Of a DNA stretch of 64,000 nucleotides, positions 27,095-36,243 are shown in pieces. The position numbers and the translations under genes were made by a program. Every line of letters begins with the position of its first letter. The stretch's first letter is position 1. Source of the stretch: Sterolibacterium sp964437515 (GTDB lineage Bacteria; Pseudomonadota; Gammaproteobacteria; Burkholderiales; Rhodocyclaceae); the NCBI GenBank assembly GCA_964437515.1, contig CAYTHB010000004.1, forward strand, positions 1 to 64,000. Direction: 5' to 3'. Below the pieces are notes generated by a model. It was given only the letters and a program-made list of their open reading frames with translations, did no database searches and had not been told where the DNA came from.

Positions 27095-27129
27095 GTGTGT
27101 TATTCCAGCTAGAGCGGTGAAAACGAGCG

Positions 27130-27158
27130 ATTATAAGTGGATTTCCATCGCTATTCAA
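27130..27158 (-). promoter_or_regulatory. Sigma-70 promoter of rpsT
   Basis: On the minus strand: -35 TTGAAT (27158-27153), 17-bp spacer, -10 TATAAT (27135-27130), which puts the RNA start about 30 nt before the rpsT ATG. Confidence 0.85.
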
Positions 27159-27166
27159 GCACCTTA

Positions 27167-27195
27167 CCCAAATGCTGCCCAAACACTTACCCAAA
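27167..27195 (-). repeat. Three phased CCCAAA direct repeats upstream of the rpsT promoter
   Basis: CCCAAA (TTTGGG on the coding strand) occurs at 27167, 27178 and 27190, spaced 11 and 12 bp, i.e. about one helical turn, immediately upstream of the -35. The copies at 27167 and 27190 share a longer core (TTACCCAAA). Could be an upstream activating site; no known regulator is recognised. Confidence 0.45.
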
Positions 27196-27208
27196 CACAC
27201 TGACTCGA

Positions 27209-28069
27209 TCAGGTAATCTGCCCGAAACGGCCGCTCTTGTAATCATTGATCGCCTGTCGAATTTCTGCTTCGCTGTTCATCACGAAAGGGCCGTGACCGA
27301 CAATGGGTTCGTTGATCGGCTCACCACTGAGCAGCAGAACCGTGGCAGCAGCAGACACATCAAACACCAGTTTTTTACCTGCTCGTTCGAATACGGCCAT
27401 TTCTGCCGCTTCGACATTGACCTCATCGATACGCAGGCTTCCCTGCAGTACAAACAAGGCGGCAGTATGCCCCTCCGGCAAGTCCAGCGTCACCCCTTGT
27501 CCTGTATTCAAGCGCAGATCCCAAACATTCATCGGAGTGAACGTATGCGCCGGACCGACAGTTGTCTCATAACTTCCCGCAATGATGCGCGCCGTTCCCA
27601 TGTGTTGCGGCAAATCTACCGTCGGGATTTGATTCGCCGTAATACTCTGATACGCAGGGGGTGCAGCCTTGTGCGCCGCGGGCAGATTCACCCACAACTG
27701 CACCATTTCAAAAGCGCCCCCCTGCTGTGCAAACTCAGGACTATGAAACTCCTCATGAACAAGACCCGATGCCGCCGTCATCCATTGCACATCACCCGCA
27801 CCTATCGTTCCGCCGCCCCCCGAAGAGTCCCGATGCGACACGCCCCCCGCATAAACGATGGTCACCGTCTCAAAACCGCGATGGGGATGCGCGCCCACAC
27901 CCAGTTTGTCCTGCGTCGGAGGGAATTCCGTTGGTCCTGCATAATCCATGAGCAGAAACGGTGACATGGTTTCGGCAATGTCGTTATAAGAAAAAATACT
28001 CTTTACCGAAAATCCGTTTCCCACCCAATGGTTCCCGTTACTGCGCTTGATGAATGCCAGTTTTTTCAT
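27209..28069 (-). CDS. Pirin-family bicupin protein
   Basis: A 286-residue protein with the pirin metal-binding motifs HPHRGFETVTIVYAGG and GLVHEEFHSPEF, and a C-terminal cupin. Pirins bind iron; some bacterial members are quercetin dioxygenases, others regulate. The start at 28069 (MKKLAFIKRS) follows GGAGG at good spacing; the frame is open to 28108. It is divergent from murJ. Confidence 0.92.
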   Translation of the reverse strand: MKKLAFIKRSNGNHWVGNGFSVKSIFSYNDIAETMSPFLLMDYAGPTEFPPTQDKLGVGAHPHRGFETVTIVYAGGVSHRDSSGGGGTIGAGDVQWMTAASGLVHEEFHSPEFAQQGGAFEMVQLWVNLPAAHKAAPPAYQSITANQIPTVDLPQHMGTARIIAGSYETTVGPAHTFTPMNVWDLRLNTGQGVTLDLPEGHTAALFVLQGSLRIDEVNVEAAEMAVFERAGKKLVFDVSAAATVLLLSGEPINEPIVGHGPFVMNSEAEIRQAINDYKSGRFGQIT

Positions 28070-28206
28070 GGCTACCTCCGCCTGTTGTTTTTCCATCCCC
28101 ACAATCACTGCATTTTAGAAAACAAAAGCTTCTTTATCGAACCAAGGCATCAGCATCAATACGCTCAAGTATCATTGCCCTCCTCACAAGATCGTCTGCA
28201 ATCTCC

Positions 28207-29751
28207 ATGAATCTACTCAAGGCACTCGCGACCGTCAGCGGCATGACCCTGCTGTCGCGCATTTTGGGCTTCATCCGCGACGCGGTCGTCGCCCATATTT
28301 TTGGTGCTGGCATGGCCAACGATGCCTTTGTGGTGGCATTCCGCCTGCCCAATCTCCTGCGTCGCCTTTTTGCCGAAGGGGCATTCTCGCAAGCTTTCGT
28401 CCCGATACTGGCGGAATACAAAAATCGCCAAAGTGCGGATGAAACACGCCGCCTAGTCGATCATGTGGCCACACTCCTGTTTCTGGTATTGCTGGGAGTC
28501 ACCTTGCTGGGCATGCTCTTCACCCCGCTCATCATCCACCTGACCGCACCCGGATTTGCTGAAAACACCGAAAAATTTGCGCTGACGGTCCATCTGACGC
28601 GCATCACCTTTCCTTACATCCTGTTCATGTCACTGGTGGCTTTGGCGGCGGGCATCCTCAACACATGGAGCCGCTTTGCCCTGCCCGCCTTCACTCCCGT
28701 GCTGCTGAACCTCTCCTTCATCGGCATGGCTTTACTGGCAGCACCCTATTTCAATCCGCCCATCATGGCATTAGGCTGGGCGGTTGTCATCGGCGGCGCG
28801 CTCCAACTGGCGATTCAACTTCCTGCACTGACAAAAATCGGCATGTTGCCGCGCTTTTCATTCAGCCTGAAAGACCCCGGGGTCAATCGCATCCTGAAAC
28901 TCATGGCTCCTGCGGTGCTGGGCGTTTCCGTCGCCCAGGTGAGCCTGCTCATCAATACCATTTTTGCCTCATTTCTGGCTGTGGGCAGCATCTCCTGGCT
29001 TTATTACGCCGATCGACTGATGGAGTTTCCCTCTGGCTTGCTGGGTGCCGCATTGGGAACCATTCTGCTGCCCAGTCTGGCCAAATTCCACGCCGATGCA
29101 CGCCACGATGAGTTCTCCGTGCTGCTCGACTGGGGGCTACGCCTGACCTTGCTACTCACACTCCCTGCCGCACTGGCTCTGGCTTTTTTAGGCGTTCCGC
29201 TGATTGCCACGCTCTTTCAACATGGCGCTTTCTCAGCGGGTGACGTCCTGCAAACGCGCAATGCCTTGCTTGCCTACAGCGTCGGACTCACGGGGCTCAT
29301 TCTCGTCAAAGTCCTCGCTCCAGGGTTCTACGCCCGCCAGAACATCAGAACGCCGGTCAAAATCGCACTGATCACATTGACAGTCACGCAACTCCTCAAC
29401 CTGCTATTCATCTTTGGCATGAAACTCAACCATGCCGGACTCGCGCTATCGATCAGCCTCGCGTCTTGCTTGAATGCGACCTTGCTCTATCGCGGTTTGC
29501 GGCGCGGCGGGATTTACCAGCCTCAGCCCGGCTGGACAAAATTCACCGCAAAACTCTTGCTGGCTTTGCTGGTCATGGGAACGGTGCTATGGCTCGGCAT
29601 CGGTGCTGAAGACGCGTGGCTACACAAAACCATGCGTGAAAAAATCCCGCATCTCATCATTTTGTGTCTGGGAGGCGCATTCAGCTATTTCGCCACGCTG
29701 GGGCTACTCGGTTTTCGGATTAGCGATTTCAGAAAGCGCGGCGCGCACTAA
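28207..29751 (+). CDS. murJ: Lipid II flippase MurJ
   Basis: A 514-residue multi-spanning membrane protein of the MurJ/MviN family, which moves lipid II to the periplasmic side for peptidoglycan synthesis. It starts MNLLKALATVSGMTLLSRIL with the GFIRDAVVAHIFGAG and AFRLPNLLRRLFAEGAFSQA signatures and about 14 helices. The start at 28207 is conserved; upstream open frame to 28054 is not. The rpsT-murJ neighbourhood is common in Betaproteobacteria. Confidence 0.96.
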   Translation: MNLLKALATVSGMTLLSRILGFIRDAVVAHIFGAGMANDAFVVAFRLPNLLRRLFAEGAFSQAFVPILAEYKNRQSADETRRLVDHVATLLFLVLLGVTLLGMLFTPLIIHLTAPGFAENTEKFALTVHLTRITFPYILFMSLVALAAGILNTWSRFALPAFTPVLLNLSFIGMALLAAPYFNPPIMALGWAVVIGGALQLAIQLPALTKIGMLPRFSFSLKDPGVNRILKLMAPAVLGVSVAQVSLLINTIFASFLAVGSISWLYYADRLMEFPSGLLGAALGTILLPSLAKFHADARHDEFSVLLDWGLRLTLLLTLPAALALAFLGVPLIATLFQHGAFSAGDVLQTRNALLAYSVGLTGLILVKVLAPGFYARQNIRTPVKIALITLTVTQLLNLLFIFGMKLNHAGLALSISLASCLNATLLYRGLRRGGIYQPQPGWTKFTAKLLLALLVMGTVLWLGIGAEDAWLHKTMREKIPHLIILCLGGAFSYFATLGLLGFRISDFRKRGAH

Positions 29752-29773
29752 ATCACAACAAACCGTTCAGGCT

Positions 29774-30013
29774 TTAGGATTCAGGGCTATCCCACGGCTG
29801 AAGCTCATGCATTGGCGGCTTGCTGATGGCATGAAGCACAAACGCCGTGCTGGCAAAGAAAAAAGAGGTCGCCATCGCACTCGCCGTCAATACATCCATC
29901 GTGCCTTTGGTTTCCCTGAAATAAAAAAAGGCACCTATGCTGACGAGCATACCGACCACACTGAGCATCGAAAAACCCAGCGAAATCTTTTTCCCGATAC
30001 TGCGTGCCATCAT
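29774..30013 (-). CDS. Small two-helix membrane protein, unknown
   Basis: A 79-residue protein with two membrane segments (SLGFSMLSVVGMLVSIGAFF and TASAMATSFFFASTAFVLHA) and a short acidic C-terminal tail. The ATG at 30013 is 6 nt after AGAGG. Convergent with murJ and divergent from the ParA-like gene. I do not recognise the family. Confidence 0.65.
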   Translation of the reverse strand: MMARSIGKKISLGFSMLSVVGMLVSIGAFFYFRETKGTMDVLTASAMATSFFFASTAFVLHAISKPPMHELQPWDSPES

Positions 30014-30130
30014 GAGATACCTCTCCAATTTTTATTCTCAACCCTCGATTCTGACGACGGATGAACAAAGAATCAAGCTGACTTGTTGCTATGGCAAAAT
30101 ACGCAGTTCGACATTCATCGGGGGCACATC

Positions 30131-30946
30131 ATGAAACGCGTTGTTTTCAATCAGAAAGGCGGTGTGGGCAAGAGCACCATCACCTGTAACCTTGCCGCCA
30201 TCAGCGCATCGCGTGGCGAAAAAACACTGGTGATCGACCTCGATCCACAAGCCAACTCGACCCACTATCTTCTGGGAGAAGCCGCCGATCAACTGGAAAT
30301 CAGCGCCACCGAATTTTTTGATCAGATGCTGAGTCTCAAATTGCGCCCGCTTGCCACAGAAGATTTCATTCTGGAAACGCCTTTTGAAAACCTGCATGTG
30401 TTGCCCTCACATGCTTCGCTCGAAGAATTGCAGGCCAAACTCGAATCCCGTTACAAGATCTACAAGCTACGCGAAGCACTTGATGCCCTTGAAGGCTACG
30501 ACCAGATCTGGATCGACACGCCTCCTGCCTTGCACTTTTATACTCGCTCGGCGCTAATTGCAGCCGACCGCTGCCTGATTCCTTTTGATTGCGATGCCTT
30601 TGCCCGACGTGCGCTTTACGCATTGCTCGACAACGTCGCTGAAATTCGTGCAGATCATAACGAGCAACTACAGGTCGAAGGCATCATCATCAACCAGTTT
30701 CAGTCGCGCGCCAGCCTGCCGCAACAACTGGTCGATGAACTGCGCGAAGAAGGCTTGCCGGTACTCAACACCCTGCTGTCCTCCTCGGTAAAAATCAAGG
30801 AGTCGCATCAACAATCGAAGCCCATGGTGCATCTGGATGCGCGGCACAAACTCGCACAAGAGTTTGAAGCGCTCTATGACGAACTGGGTGCACGCGCAAA
30901 ATCGGGCAGCAAAACGCCCAAAAACGCGAGCCGCCAGCGGGGCTGA
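30131..30946 (+). CDS. ParA-like (MinD/ParA superfamily) ATPase
   Basis: A 271-residue deviant Walker ATPase: MKRVVFNQKGGVGKSTITCN at the N terminus, switch I/II strands LVIDLDPQANSTHYL and IWIDTPPAL. Chromosomal ParA proteins position DNA, chemoreceptors or carboxysome/granule cargo by ATP-driven surface gradients. There is no ParB, so the cargo is unknown. The C-terminal tail is basic (KSGSKTPKNASRQRG). The start at 30131 is fixed by the conserved N terminus. Converges on the SDR gene with 9 bp between. Confidence 0.88.
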   Translation: MKRVVFNQKGGVGKSTITCNLAAISASRGEKTLVIDLDPQANSTHYLLGEAADQLEISATEFFDQMLSLKLRPLATEDFILETPFENLHVLPSHASLEELQAKLESRYKIYKLREALDALEGYDQIWIDTPPALHFYTRSALIAADRCLIPFDCDAFARRALYALLDNVAEIRADHNEQLQVEGIIINQFQSRASLPQQLVDELREEGLPVLNTLLSSSVKIKESHQQSKPMVHLDARHKLAQEFEALYDELGARAKSGSKTPKNASRQRG

Positions 30947-30955
30947 TACACGCGA

Positions 30956-31927
30956 TCAACCTTTGAGAACTTTCCGCATCACCCAAAGCACCACGGGTGA
31001 CAGCGGAGCCATCAGCCAGCGCAGCCCACCCAGACGGCCGCGCATCTCCGCCTGATAATCCGCAAAACGATGATTTTGAAATTGCAGGATTTCCTGCGAT
31101 TCTGTCGTATCCATCCACGAAGCGTAAAAACGGTTCTGCCCAAACATGTCGCGCGGCAGATTCACGCCCATCGCCTTGAATGCTGTGCTGAGGAATTCAT
31201 GTTGTGTCACGCGGCAATCGTGGCCACCACCCAACAGAAAAATCCGCCGGATGGCATGTGGATTGTCGATACTGTTAGCCACCGCCGTAGCCACATCACA
31301 GGGATGGACATACTCCAGCGGATTATCCGGCAGCACATTGAACAACTGGCGCAAGGTCACCAGATCAGCCGCCAGTGTGCGTGAATCGACCGAAACGCCT
31401 ACGCGCAGTACGCACCATGGAATCGTACTAGCTGCCAGTCGCTGCTCGATCTCGACCTTATGACGAGTGTAATTGTCGGTCGGCGAAACGGGATCATCCA
31501 CCCGCATCAGTCGCGTCATCGGCTCAGGATAGCCAAACACCGTGACCGATGAGGGATACACCAGCAAAGGCTTTTCGGCACAGGCTTCGATCGCATCAAT
31601 CAAGCGGAAAGTGGCGTCCACATTCACTGCCCGCGCCAGTTCCGGCGCGGTTTCTGTCAGCGGTGGCAAGAGTGCGCCCAGATGCACAACCGCCGTGACG
31701 CCTGACAACAGGGGCTTGAAATCCACCTTACGCAAATCTGCCCAAATCACCTCATCATAAGATGCCGACAATCGGGTAGCCACTTTGCGATTGACCGGGT
31801 TATCCAAATCCATCGCCACCATGCGATAGCCACGTTGCTTCAACTCGGCAATCACCATCTGGCCTAGGCGGCCAAACGCACCCGTAACAATTACGGATTT
31901 CCCCGCAGGCTTGGTAACCATGGTCAT
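30956..31927 (-). CDS. NAD-dependent epimerase/dehydratase (extended SDR)
   Basis: A 323-residue extended short-chain dehydrogenase. NAD-binding GAFGRLGQMVIAEL, conserved aspartate of the strand MVAMDLDNP, catalytic serine in VYPSSVTVFGY and YTRHK (YxxxK). Family members act on nucleotide sugars or related hydroxyl/keto substrates; substrate not inferable. It is downstream of uvrD on the same strand with 53 bp between. Confidence 0.88.
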   Translation of the reverse strand: MTMVTKPAGKSVIVTGAFGRLGQMVIAELKQRGYRMVAMDLDNPVNRKVATRLSASYDEVIWADLRKVDFKPLLSGVTAVVHLGALLPPLTETAPELARAVNVDATFRLIDAIEACAEKPLLVYPSSVTVFGYPEPMTRLMRVDDPVSPTDNYTRHKVEIEQRLAASTIPWCVLRVGVSVDSRTLAADLVTLRQLFNVLPDNPLEYVHPCDVATAVANSIDNPHAIRRIFLLGGGHDCRVTQHEFLSTAFKAMGVNLPRDMFGQNRFYASWMDTTESQEILQFQNHRFADYQAEMRGRLGGLRWLMAPLSPVVLWVMRKVLKG

Positions 31928-31980
31928 AAATCCCCCTTCCCTTTCACTTTTGACAATTCACAAATCACACTTCATGAAAA

Positions 31981-34230
31981 TCAAACTGGCGTGAGCCGTG
32001 CGACCGAAAGTGCCAGCCATTTCTGTCCGGCGTGTTTGAAATTGACTTGTACGCGGGCATCTTGCCCCGCGCCTTCGGTGCTGACGATCATTCCTTGACC
32101 AAACTTGGTGTGCATGACCGTCTGCCCGACGTAAAAGCTGCCGGATTCTGCTGCGGCCTTGAGATTGGCTGTGCGCGAGACAGCCGAAGACGACGCGGGA
32201 TTCGCAGAGGTGGCATTGCTCCAACTCGACGAGAGCGTTGTTGCTGCCTGCCTTGACTGCGACGCTCTCACTTTCGGCGTCAGCCATTTTAGCAAACTCG
32301 CGGGAATTTCATCGAGAAACTGTGAGGCGACGTTGTAGCGCGTCTGCCCGTGCAGCATCCGCGTTTGCGCGAAAGACAGATAGAGCCGCTGACGCGCGCG
32401 GGTGACGGCCACATACATGAGCCGCCGTTCCTCCTCCAGCCCCTTGGCTTCAAACGCTGCGTTTTCGTGCGGGAACAAGCCTTCTTCCAGACCGCTGATG
32501 AAGACGATGTTGAATTCCAGCCCCTTGGCAGCATGCACCGTCATCAACTGCACCGCGTCATCGCTGTCGCCCGATTGATGTTCGCCAGCTTCGAGTGCCG
32601 CATGCGCCAAAAAGGAGGCCAGATCGCTGTCCGGTGGCACGCCTTCTGCGTGCGTTTCGCTGGGCTGCAGTGCGGATTCTTCGCTGACGAAACTGACGGC
32701 GGCGTTAATCAGCTCATCGAGGTTGGCGAGCCGGTCCTCACCTTCCTTCTCGTTGCGGTAATGCTCGCACAGACCCGAAAGCTCGAGCACATGATCGACC
32801 AACTCCGGCAAGGGCAAGCTTTCCGCGCCGCTACGCATGTGCGCGAGCAAGCTCGTAAAGCGTTCGAGCACCGCTTGTACCTTGCCCGACAGATGCGCCA
32901 CCGCCTGATGCAGGCTGCATTGATGCGCTTTGGCCGTATCTGCCAGTTGTTCCAGCGAACGCGCGCCGATGCCACGTACCGGGAAATTCACCACCCGCGC
33001 AAAGGCGGTGTCGTCATCGGGATTGGCGATCAGGCGCAGGTAAGCGAGGGCGTGCTTGATTTCCTGCCGCTCGAAAAAACGCAGCCCGCCATACACGCGA
33101 TACGGCAATCCGGCGGAAAACAAGGCATGTTCCAGCACCCGCGACTGGGCGTTGGAGCGGTACAGCAAGGCCACCTCGCTGCGCGCATGGCCGTCGCGCG
33201 CCAGTGCTTTGATTTCTTCGACAATCCAGCGCGCCTCGTCCAGATCGGCATACGATTCAAACACACGGATCGGCTCGCCACTGCCCGCTTCCGTCCACAA
33301 ATTCTTACCGAGGCGCGTACTGTTGTTCTTGATGATGGCATTCGCCGCATCGAGGATGTTGCCTTGCGAACGGTAGTTTTGTTCGAGGCGAATCACTTTC
33401 TCGACGCGGAATTCGCGTTCGAAATCGCGCATATTGCCGACTTCCGCACCGCGAAAGGCGTAGATCGACTGGTCATCATCGCCCACGGCAAACACCGCCG
33501 CGCCCGCACCGCCTTCGGCAAGCAACTTCAGCCAGCGATATTGCAGCCGATTGGTATCCTGAAACTCATCGACCAGGATGTGACGAAAACGCTGCTGATA
33601 ATGGCGACGGATGTTTTCATTGTGCAACAGCAATTCGTAAGAACGCAGCAGCAGCTCGGCAAAATCCACCACGCCTTCGCGCTGGCATTGCTGCTCGTAA
33701 GCGGCATACAGCTCGACGCGCTTTTTGGTGAAATCATCCCACGCCTCCACCGCCGCGGCGCGCTCGCCTTGTTCCTTGCGCGCATTGATGAAGTGCTGCA
33801 ATTCACGCGGCGAAAACTTTTCGTCATCGACATTGAGCGATTTCAGCAAACGTTTGATTGCTGACAACTGATCGCCCTGATCGAGGATCTGGAACAGCGA
33901 CGGCAAGCCCGCCTCGCGGTGATGCGCGCGCAGCAGGCGATTGCACAGGCCATGAAAGGTGCCTATCCACATGCCGCGCACATTGATCGGCATCATGCCC
34001 GATAGGCGCGTGAGCATTTCCTTCGCCGCCTTGTTGGTAAACGTCACCGCCAGAATGTTCGGCGAAGCGCACAGGTTCTGCGATAACAACCAGGCAATGC
34101 GGGTGGTCAGCACGCGCGTCTTGCCGCTGCCCGCACCGGCGAGGATCAGTGCGTGCTGGGGCGGCAAGGTCACGGCGGCCAGTTGCTCGGGATTCAACCC
34201 GACGAGGAGATGAGAGTGAGAGGCGAACAT
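31981..34230 (-). CDS. uvrD: DNA helicase II (UvrD)
   Basis: A 749-residue superfamily 1 helicase: Q-motif LNPEQLAAVTLP, Walker A LAGAGSGKT at 30-38, Walker B DEFQDTN, GDDDQSIYAFRGA, VRLEQNYRS, and HAAKGLEFNIVFISGLEEG. The C-terminal Tudor-like tail (FGQGMIVSTEGAGQDARVQV) favours UvrD over Rep. It unwinds DNA in excision and mismatch repair. The frame is open to 34317, but 34230 fits the family. A minus-strand TATAAT at 34245-34240 would start RNA only a few nucleotides before this ATG. Confidence 0.95.
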   Translation of the reverse strand: MFASHSHLLVGLNPEQLAAVTLPPQHALILAGAGSGKTRVLTTRIAWLLSQNLCASPNILAVTFTNKAAKEMLTRLSGMMPINVRGMWIGTFHGLCNRLLRAHHREAGLPSLFQILDQGDQLSAIKRLLKSLNVDDEKFSPRELQHFINARKEQGERAAAVEAWDDFTKKRVELYAAYEQQCQREGVVDFAELLLRSYELLLHNENIRRHYQQRFRHILVDEFQDTNRLQYRWLKLLAEGGAGAAVFAVGDDDQSIYAFRGAEVGNMRDFEREFRVEKVIRLEQNYRSQGNILDAANAIIKNNSTRLGKNLWTEAGSGEPIRVFESYADLDEARWIVEEIKALARDGHARSEVALLYRSNAQSRVLEHALFSAGLPYRVYGGLRFFERQEIKHALAYLRLIANPDDDTAFARVVNFPVRGIGARSLEQLADTAKAHQCSLHQAVAHLSGKVQAVLERFTSLLAHMRSGAESLPLPELVDHVLELSGLCEHYRNEKEGEDRLANLDELINAAVSFVSEESALQPSETHAEGVPPDSDLASFLAHAALEAGEHQSGDSDDAVQLMTVHAAKGLEFNIVFISGLEEGLFPHENAAFEAKGLEEERRLMYVAVTRARQRLYLSFAQTRMLHGQTRYNVASQFLDEIPASLLKWLTPKVRASQSRQAATTLSSSWSNATSANPASSSAVSRTANLKAAAESGSFYVGQTVMHTKFGQGMIVSTEGAGQDARVQVNFKHAGQKWLALSVARLTPV

Positions 34231-34272
34231 AAGCGGCGGATTATACGCATCGCTTGCGCTATCATTCCCGCC

Positions 34273-35061
34273 ATGGCCAAGCCTCCTTCCATACTCCGTC
34301 AAGCCTTGCGCGCTCAACTCGTCGGTGCCGGCTTGATTGCCCTACTCCCAATTGCATCTCCCGGCTTGATCAGCTCGCCCATGCAAGCAGCACTCGCACA
34401 AGGAGCGTGTGCCGCGCTGGCGAGTCAAGCCATCGGCATGCCGCGTTGGTGGCTGATCCTGCACTTCAGCTTTCTGCCTGCTGCCCTGTGGCTGATGCAA
34501 CAGGGCAACATTGCCCCCGGCTGGTATCTGACGGCTTTTCTGCTGTTGCTACTCATCTATTGGCGCACCGATCACAGCCAGGTTCCTCTTTATCTCTCCA
34601 ACACGCCAACCGCCCAAGCCGTCCTGAAGCTTTTACCTGCTAGCCCTTGCCACGTCGTCGATTTGGGCTGCGGGACAGGGGGACTATTACGTTATCTGGC
34701 ACGATCGCGTCCCGACTGTACTTTTCTGGGGATCGAACACGCGCCCCTGCCCTGGCTTTGGGCGTATCTCACCGCCCGCGGGCTTCCCAATCTTCATTTT
34801 CGATATGGCAATTTCTGGCGTTTGAATCTATCCGGATTTGATGTGATTTATGCTTTTCTTTCCCCTGCACCCATGCCCAATCTGCACCTGAAAGCCCGCG
34901 CACAGATGCATGGCGACGCCTTGCTCATCAGCAACAGTTTCGCGATTCCCGATATCACCCCCGAATTGACTGTCGATGTTGCCGACCGGCGCGCCACCCG
35001 GCTTTATTGTTATCGTCCCAACGTACATGGTAGCCGTCTCCACCCACAGAGGATGAAATAA
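34273..35061 (+). CDS. Membrane-anchored class I SAM methyltransferase
   Basis: A 262-residue protein. The N-terminal third is hydrophobic with two to three helices (VGAGLIALLPIASPGLI, LILHFSFLPAALWLM, WYLTAFLLLLLIYW); the rest is a methyltransferase domain with motif I VVDLGCGTGGLLRYLA and GIEH. The last dozen residues (GSRLHPQRMK) are encoded by the left inverted repeat starting at 35027, so the natural C terminus may have been replaced. Start at 34273, 42 bp from divergent uvrD. Substrate unknown. Confidence 0.78.
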   Translation: MAKPPSILRQALRAQLVGAGLIALLPIASPGLISSPMQAALAQGACAALASQAIGMPRWWLILHFSFLPAALWLMQQGNIAPGWYLTAFLLLLLIYWRTDHSQVPLYLSNTPTAQAVLKLLPASPCHVVDLGCGTGGLLRYLARSRPDCTFLGIEHAPLPWLWAYLTARGLPNLHFRYGNFWRLNLSGFDVIYAFLSPAPMPNLHLKARAQMHGDALLISNSFAIPDITPELTVDVADRRATRLYCYRPNVHGSRLHPQRMK

Positions 35062-35252
35062 TCGTTACCCGATAACAGATACGCTTACCCCACCCATCCC
35101 CCACGGACGGCTTTGCACAGCCGTCCGGCTTCGGCGGCACGGAGCAGTGCTCCGTGAAACCCCGCCTACGCCCCCTCAAGGGGCAGCTACTGATTGGTTC
35201 GCTACGCTCAAAGCTTCAATCCAACATCGCGACTCTGATTTTTGTATTTCAC
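35027..35252. repeat. Left copy of ~220-bp inverted repeat
   Basis: This 226-bp segment is repeated in inverted orientation at 36244-36460, about 90% identical by eye, with the central ~110 bp nearly identical. It contains nested palindromes: CGGACGGCT/AGCCGTCCG at 35104-35127 (6-nt loop) and the 19-nt CACGGAGCAGTGCTCCGTG at 35138-35156. Its outer end lies inside the 3' end of the methyltransferase gene and supplies its stop codon. Confidence 0.93.
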
Positions 35253-35440
35253 GTTAACAAACTCTGCCAAAAGCCGGATTCATGAGCTCATCGATTCATA
35301 AATTCTGAGTTGAAGTCCGATTTCAGCGCATTTCTCGGCTTCGATCTCGCCATGCTTCGCCAATAATGCGAACCTGTCCGATCATATTGCACCGATACAA
35401 GCACGCGGACAACGGCATCGAAGAATTTCGAAAGGCGCAC
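35253..35440. other. Leader region of the ParA-like gene inside the repeat-flanked cassette
   Basis: 188 bp with no conserved gene. The ParA-like frame is open from an ATG at 35366, but that extension lacks a binding site and family similarity. A promoter is expected here; I could not place one with confidence. Confidence 0.4.
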
Positions 35441-36166
35441 ATGGCAGATATCATCTGTGTCATCGGCAACAAGGGCGGCACCGGAAAAACGACGTTTTCA
35501 CACATGCTCAGTCAGGGCATGGGACTCCTTGGACAGCGCGCAGTGTGCGTCCTGACCGATACCGATCGCGAACCGCTCAATCCTTCCAATCGACGCTACC
35601 TGACAGCCGATGCACGCTCTCCGGAGGCCATGGCCAAGATCGTCGACAAGATCAGGACTTTGCCTGCCTGGCTAGGTATCATCGATGGGGGCGGGAACCG
35701 AACCGAAATGGATCGCAAGCTCTATGGCCTTGCTGATCTGGTTCTACTCCCTTTTCGAGACTCACACGAAGACATCCGTACCGTGACACGCGATCTTGAG
35801 CGTTTTCCTCACGCTTACGCAGTACCCATGCAATGGCCCACGAATGTCTGGCAGCTCGATGCTGCACGCAAGACCGTCCATGAATTTCTGGCGCAATATC
35901 ATGATCGCATCCTCGATCCTGTCTATGCCCTGCCTGACAGCAAGCTGCTGCTCCAGAAACAAATCCCTCTGACCTTGCCCGCTCCCCTGATCGAAAGCTG
36001 TTGCAACGCAGCACAACAGGTGGTCGATTTACTTCAACTCACGCCGCATCAGCAGCCTGTCCCCCTCACTCGCCGTACCCTGAACGACTCAGCGAATGAC
36101 GCATCGGCCGGAACCTCCAGGCTTTACACACCCCAACAGCCTGTTCGCTTTGCCAGCAGATTTTGA
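35441..36166 (+). CDS. ParA-like ATPase inside an inverted-repeat cassette
   Basis: A 241-residue deviant Walker ATPase: MADIICVIGNKGGTGKTTFS at the start, strand VLTDTDREPLN and IIDGGGNRTEMDRKLYG in place of the usual DTPP loop. It differs clearly from the ParA-like protein at 30131. The start at 35441 follows AAAGG at 5 nt. No ParB or cargo gene is next to it; it is the only gene between two ~220-bp inverted repeats. The C-terminal 35 residues are polar and low in conservation. Role unknown. Confidence 0.82.
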   Translation: MADIICVIGNKGGTGKTTFSHMLSQGMGLLGQRAVCVLTDTDREPLNPSNRRYLTADARSPEAMAKIVDKIRTLPAWLGIIDGGGNRTEMDRKLYGLADLVLLPFRDSHEDIRTVTRDLERFPHAYAVPMQWPTNVWQLDAARKTVHEFLAQYHDRILDPVYALPDSKLLLQKQIPLTLPAPLIESCCNAAQQVVDLLQLTPHQQPVPLTRRTLNDSANDASAGTSRLYTPQQPVRFASRF

Positions 36167-36243
36167 ATGCTCTTGCGAGCAGCTCTGTGACCTTCGAGTA
36201 CGTTATTGATACGGTACAGATCGTCTTGAAAACTCCGTTTAGT
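36167..36243. other. Spacer between ParA-like gene and right repeat
   Basis: 77 bp with no recognised element; no clear terminator after the ParA-like stop. Confidence 0.35.
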
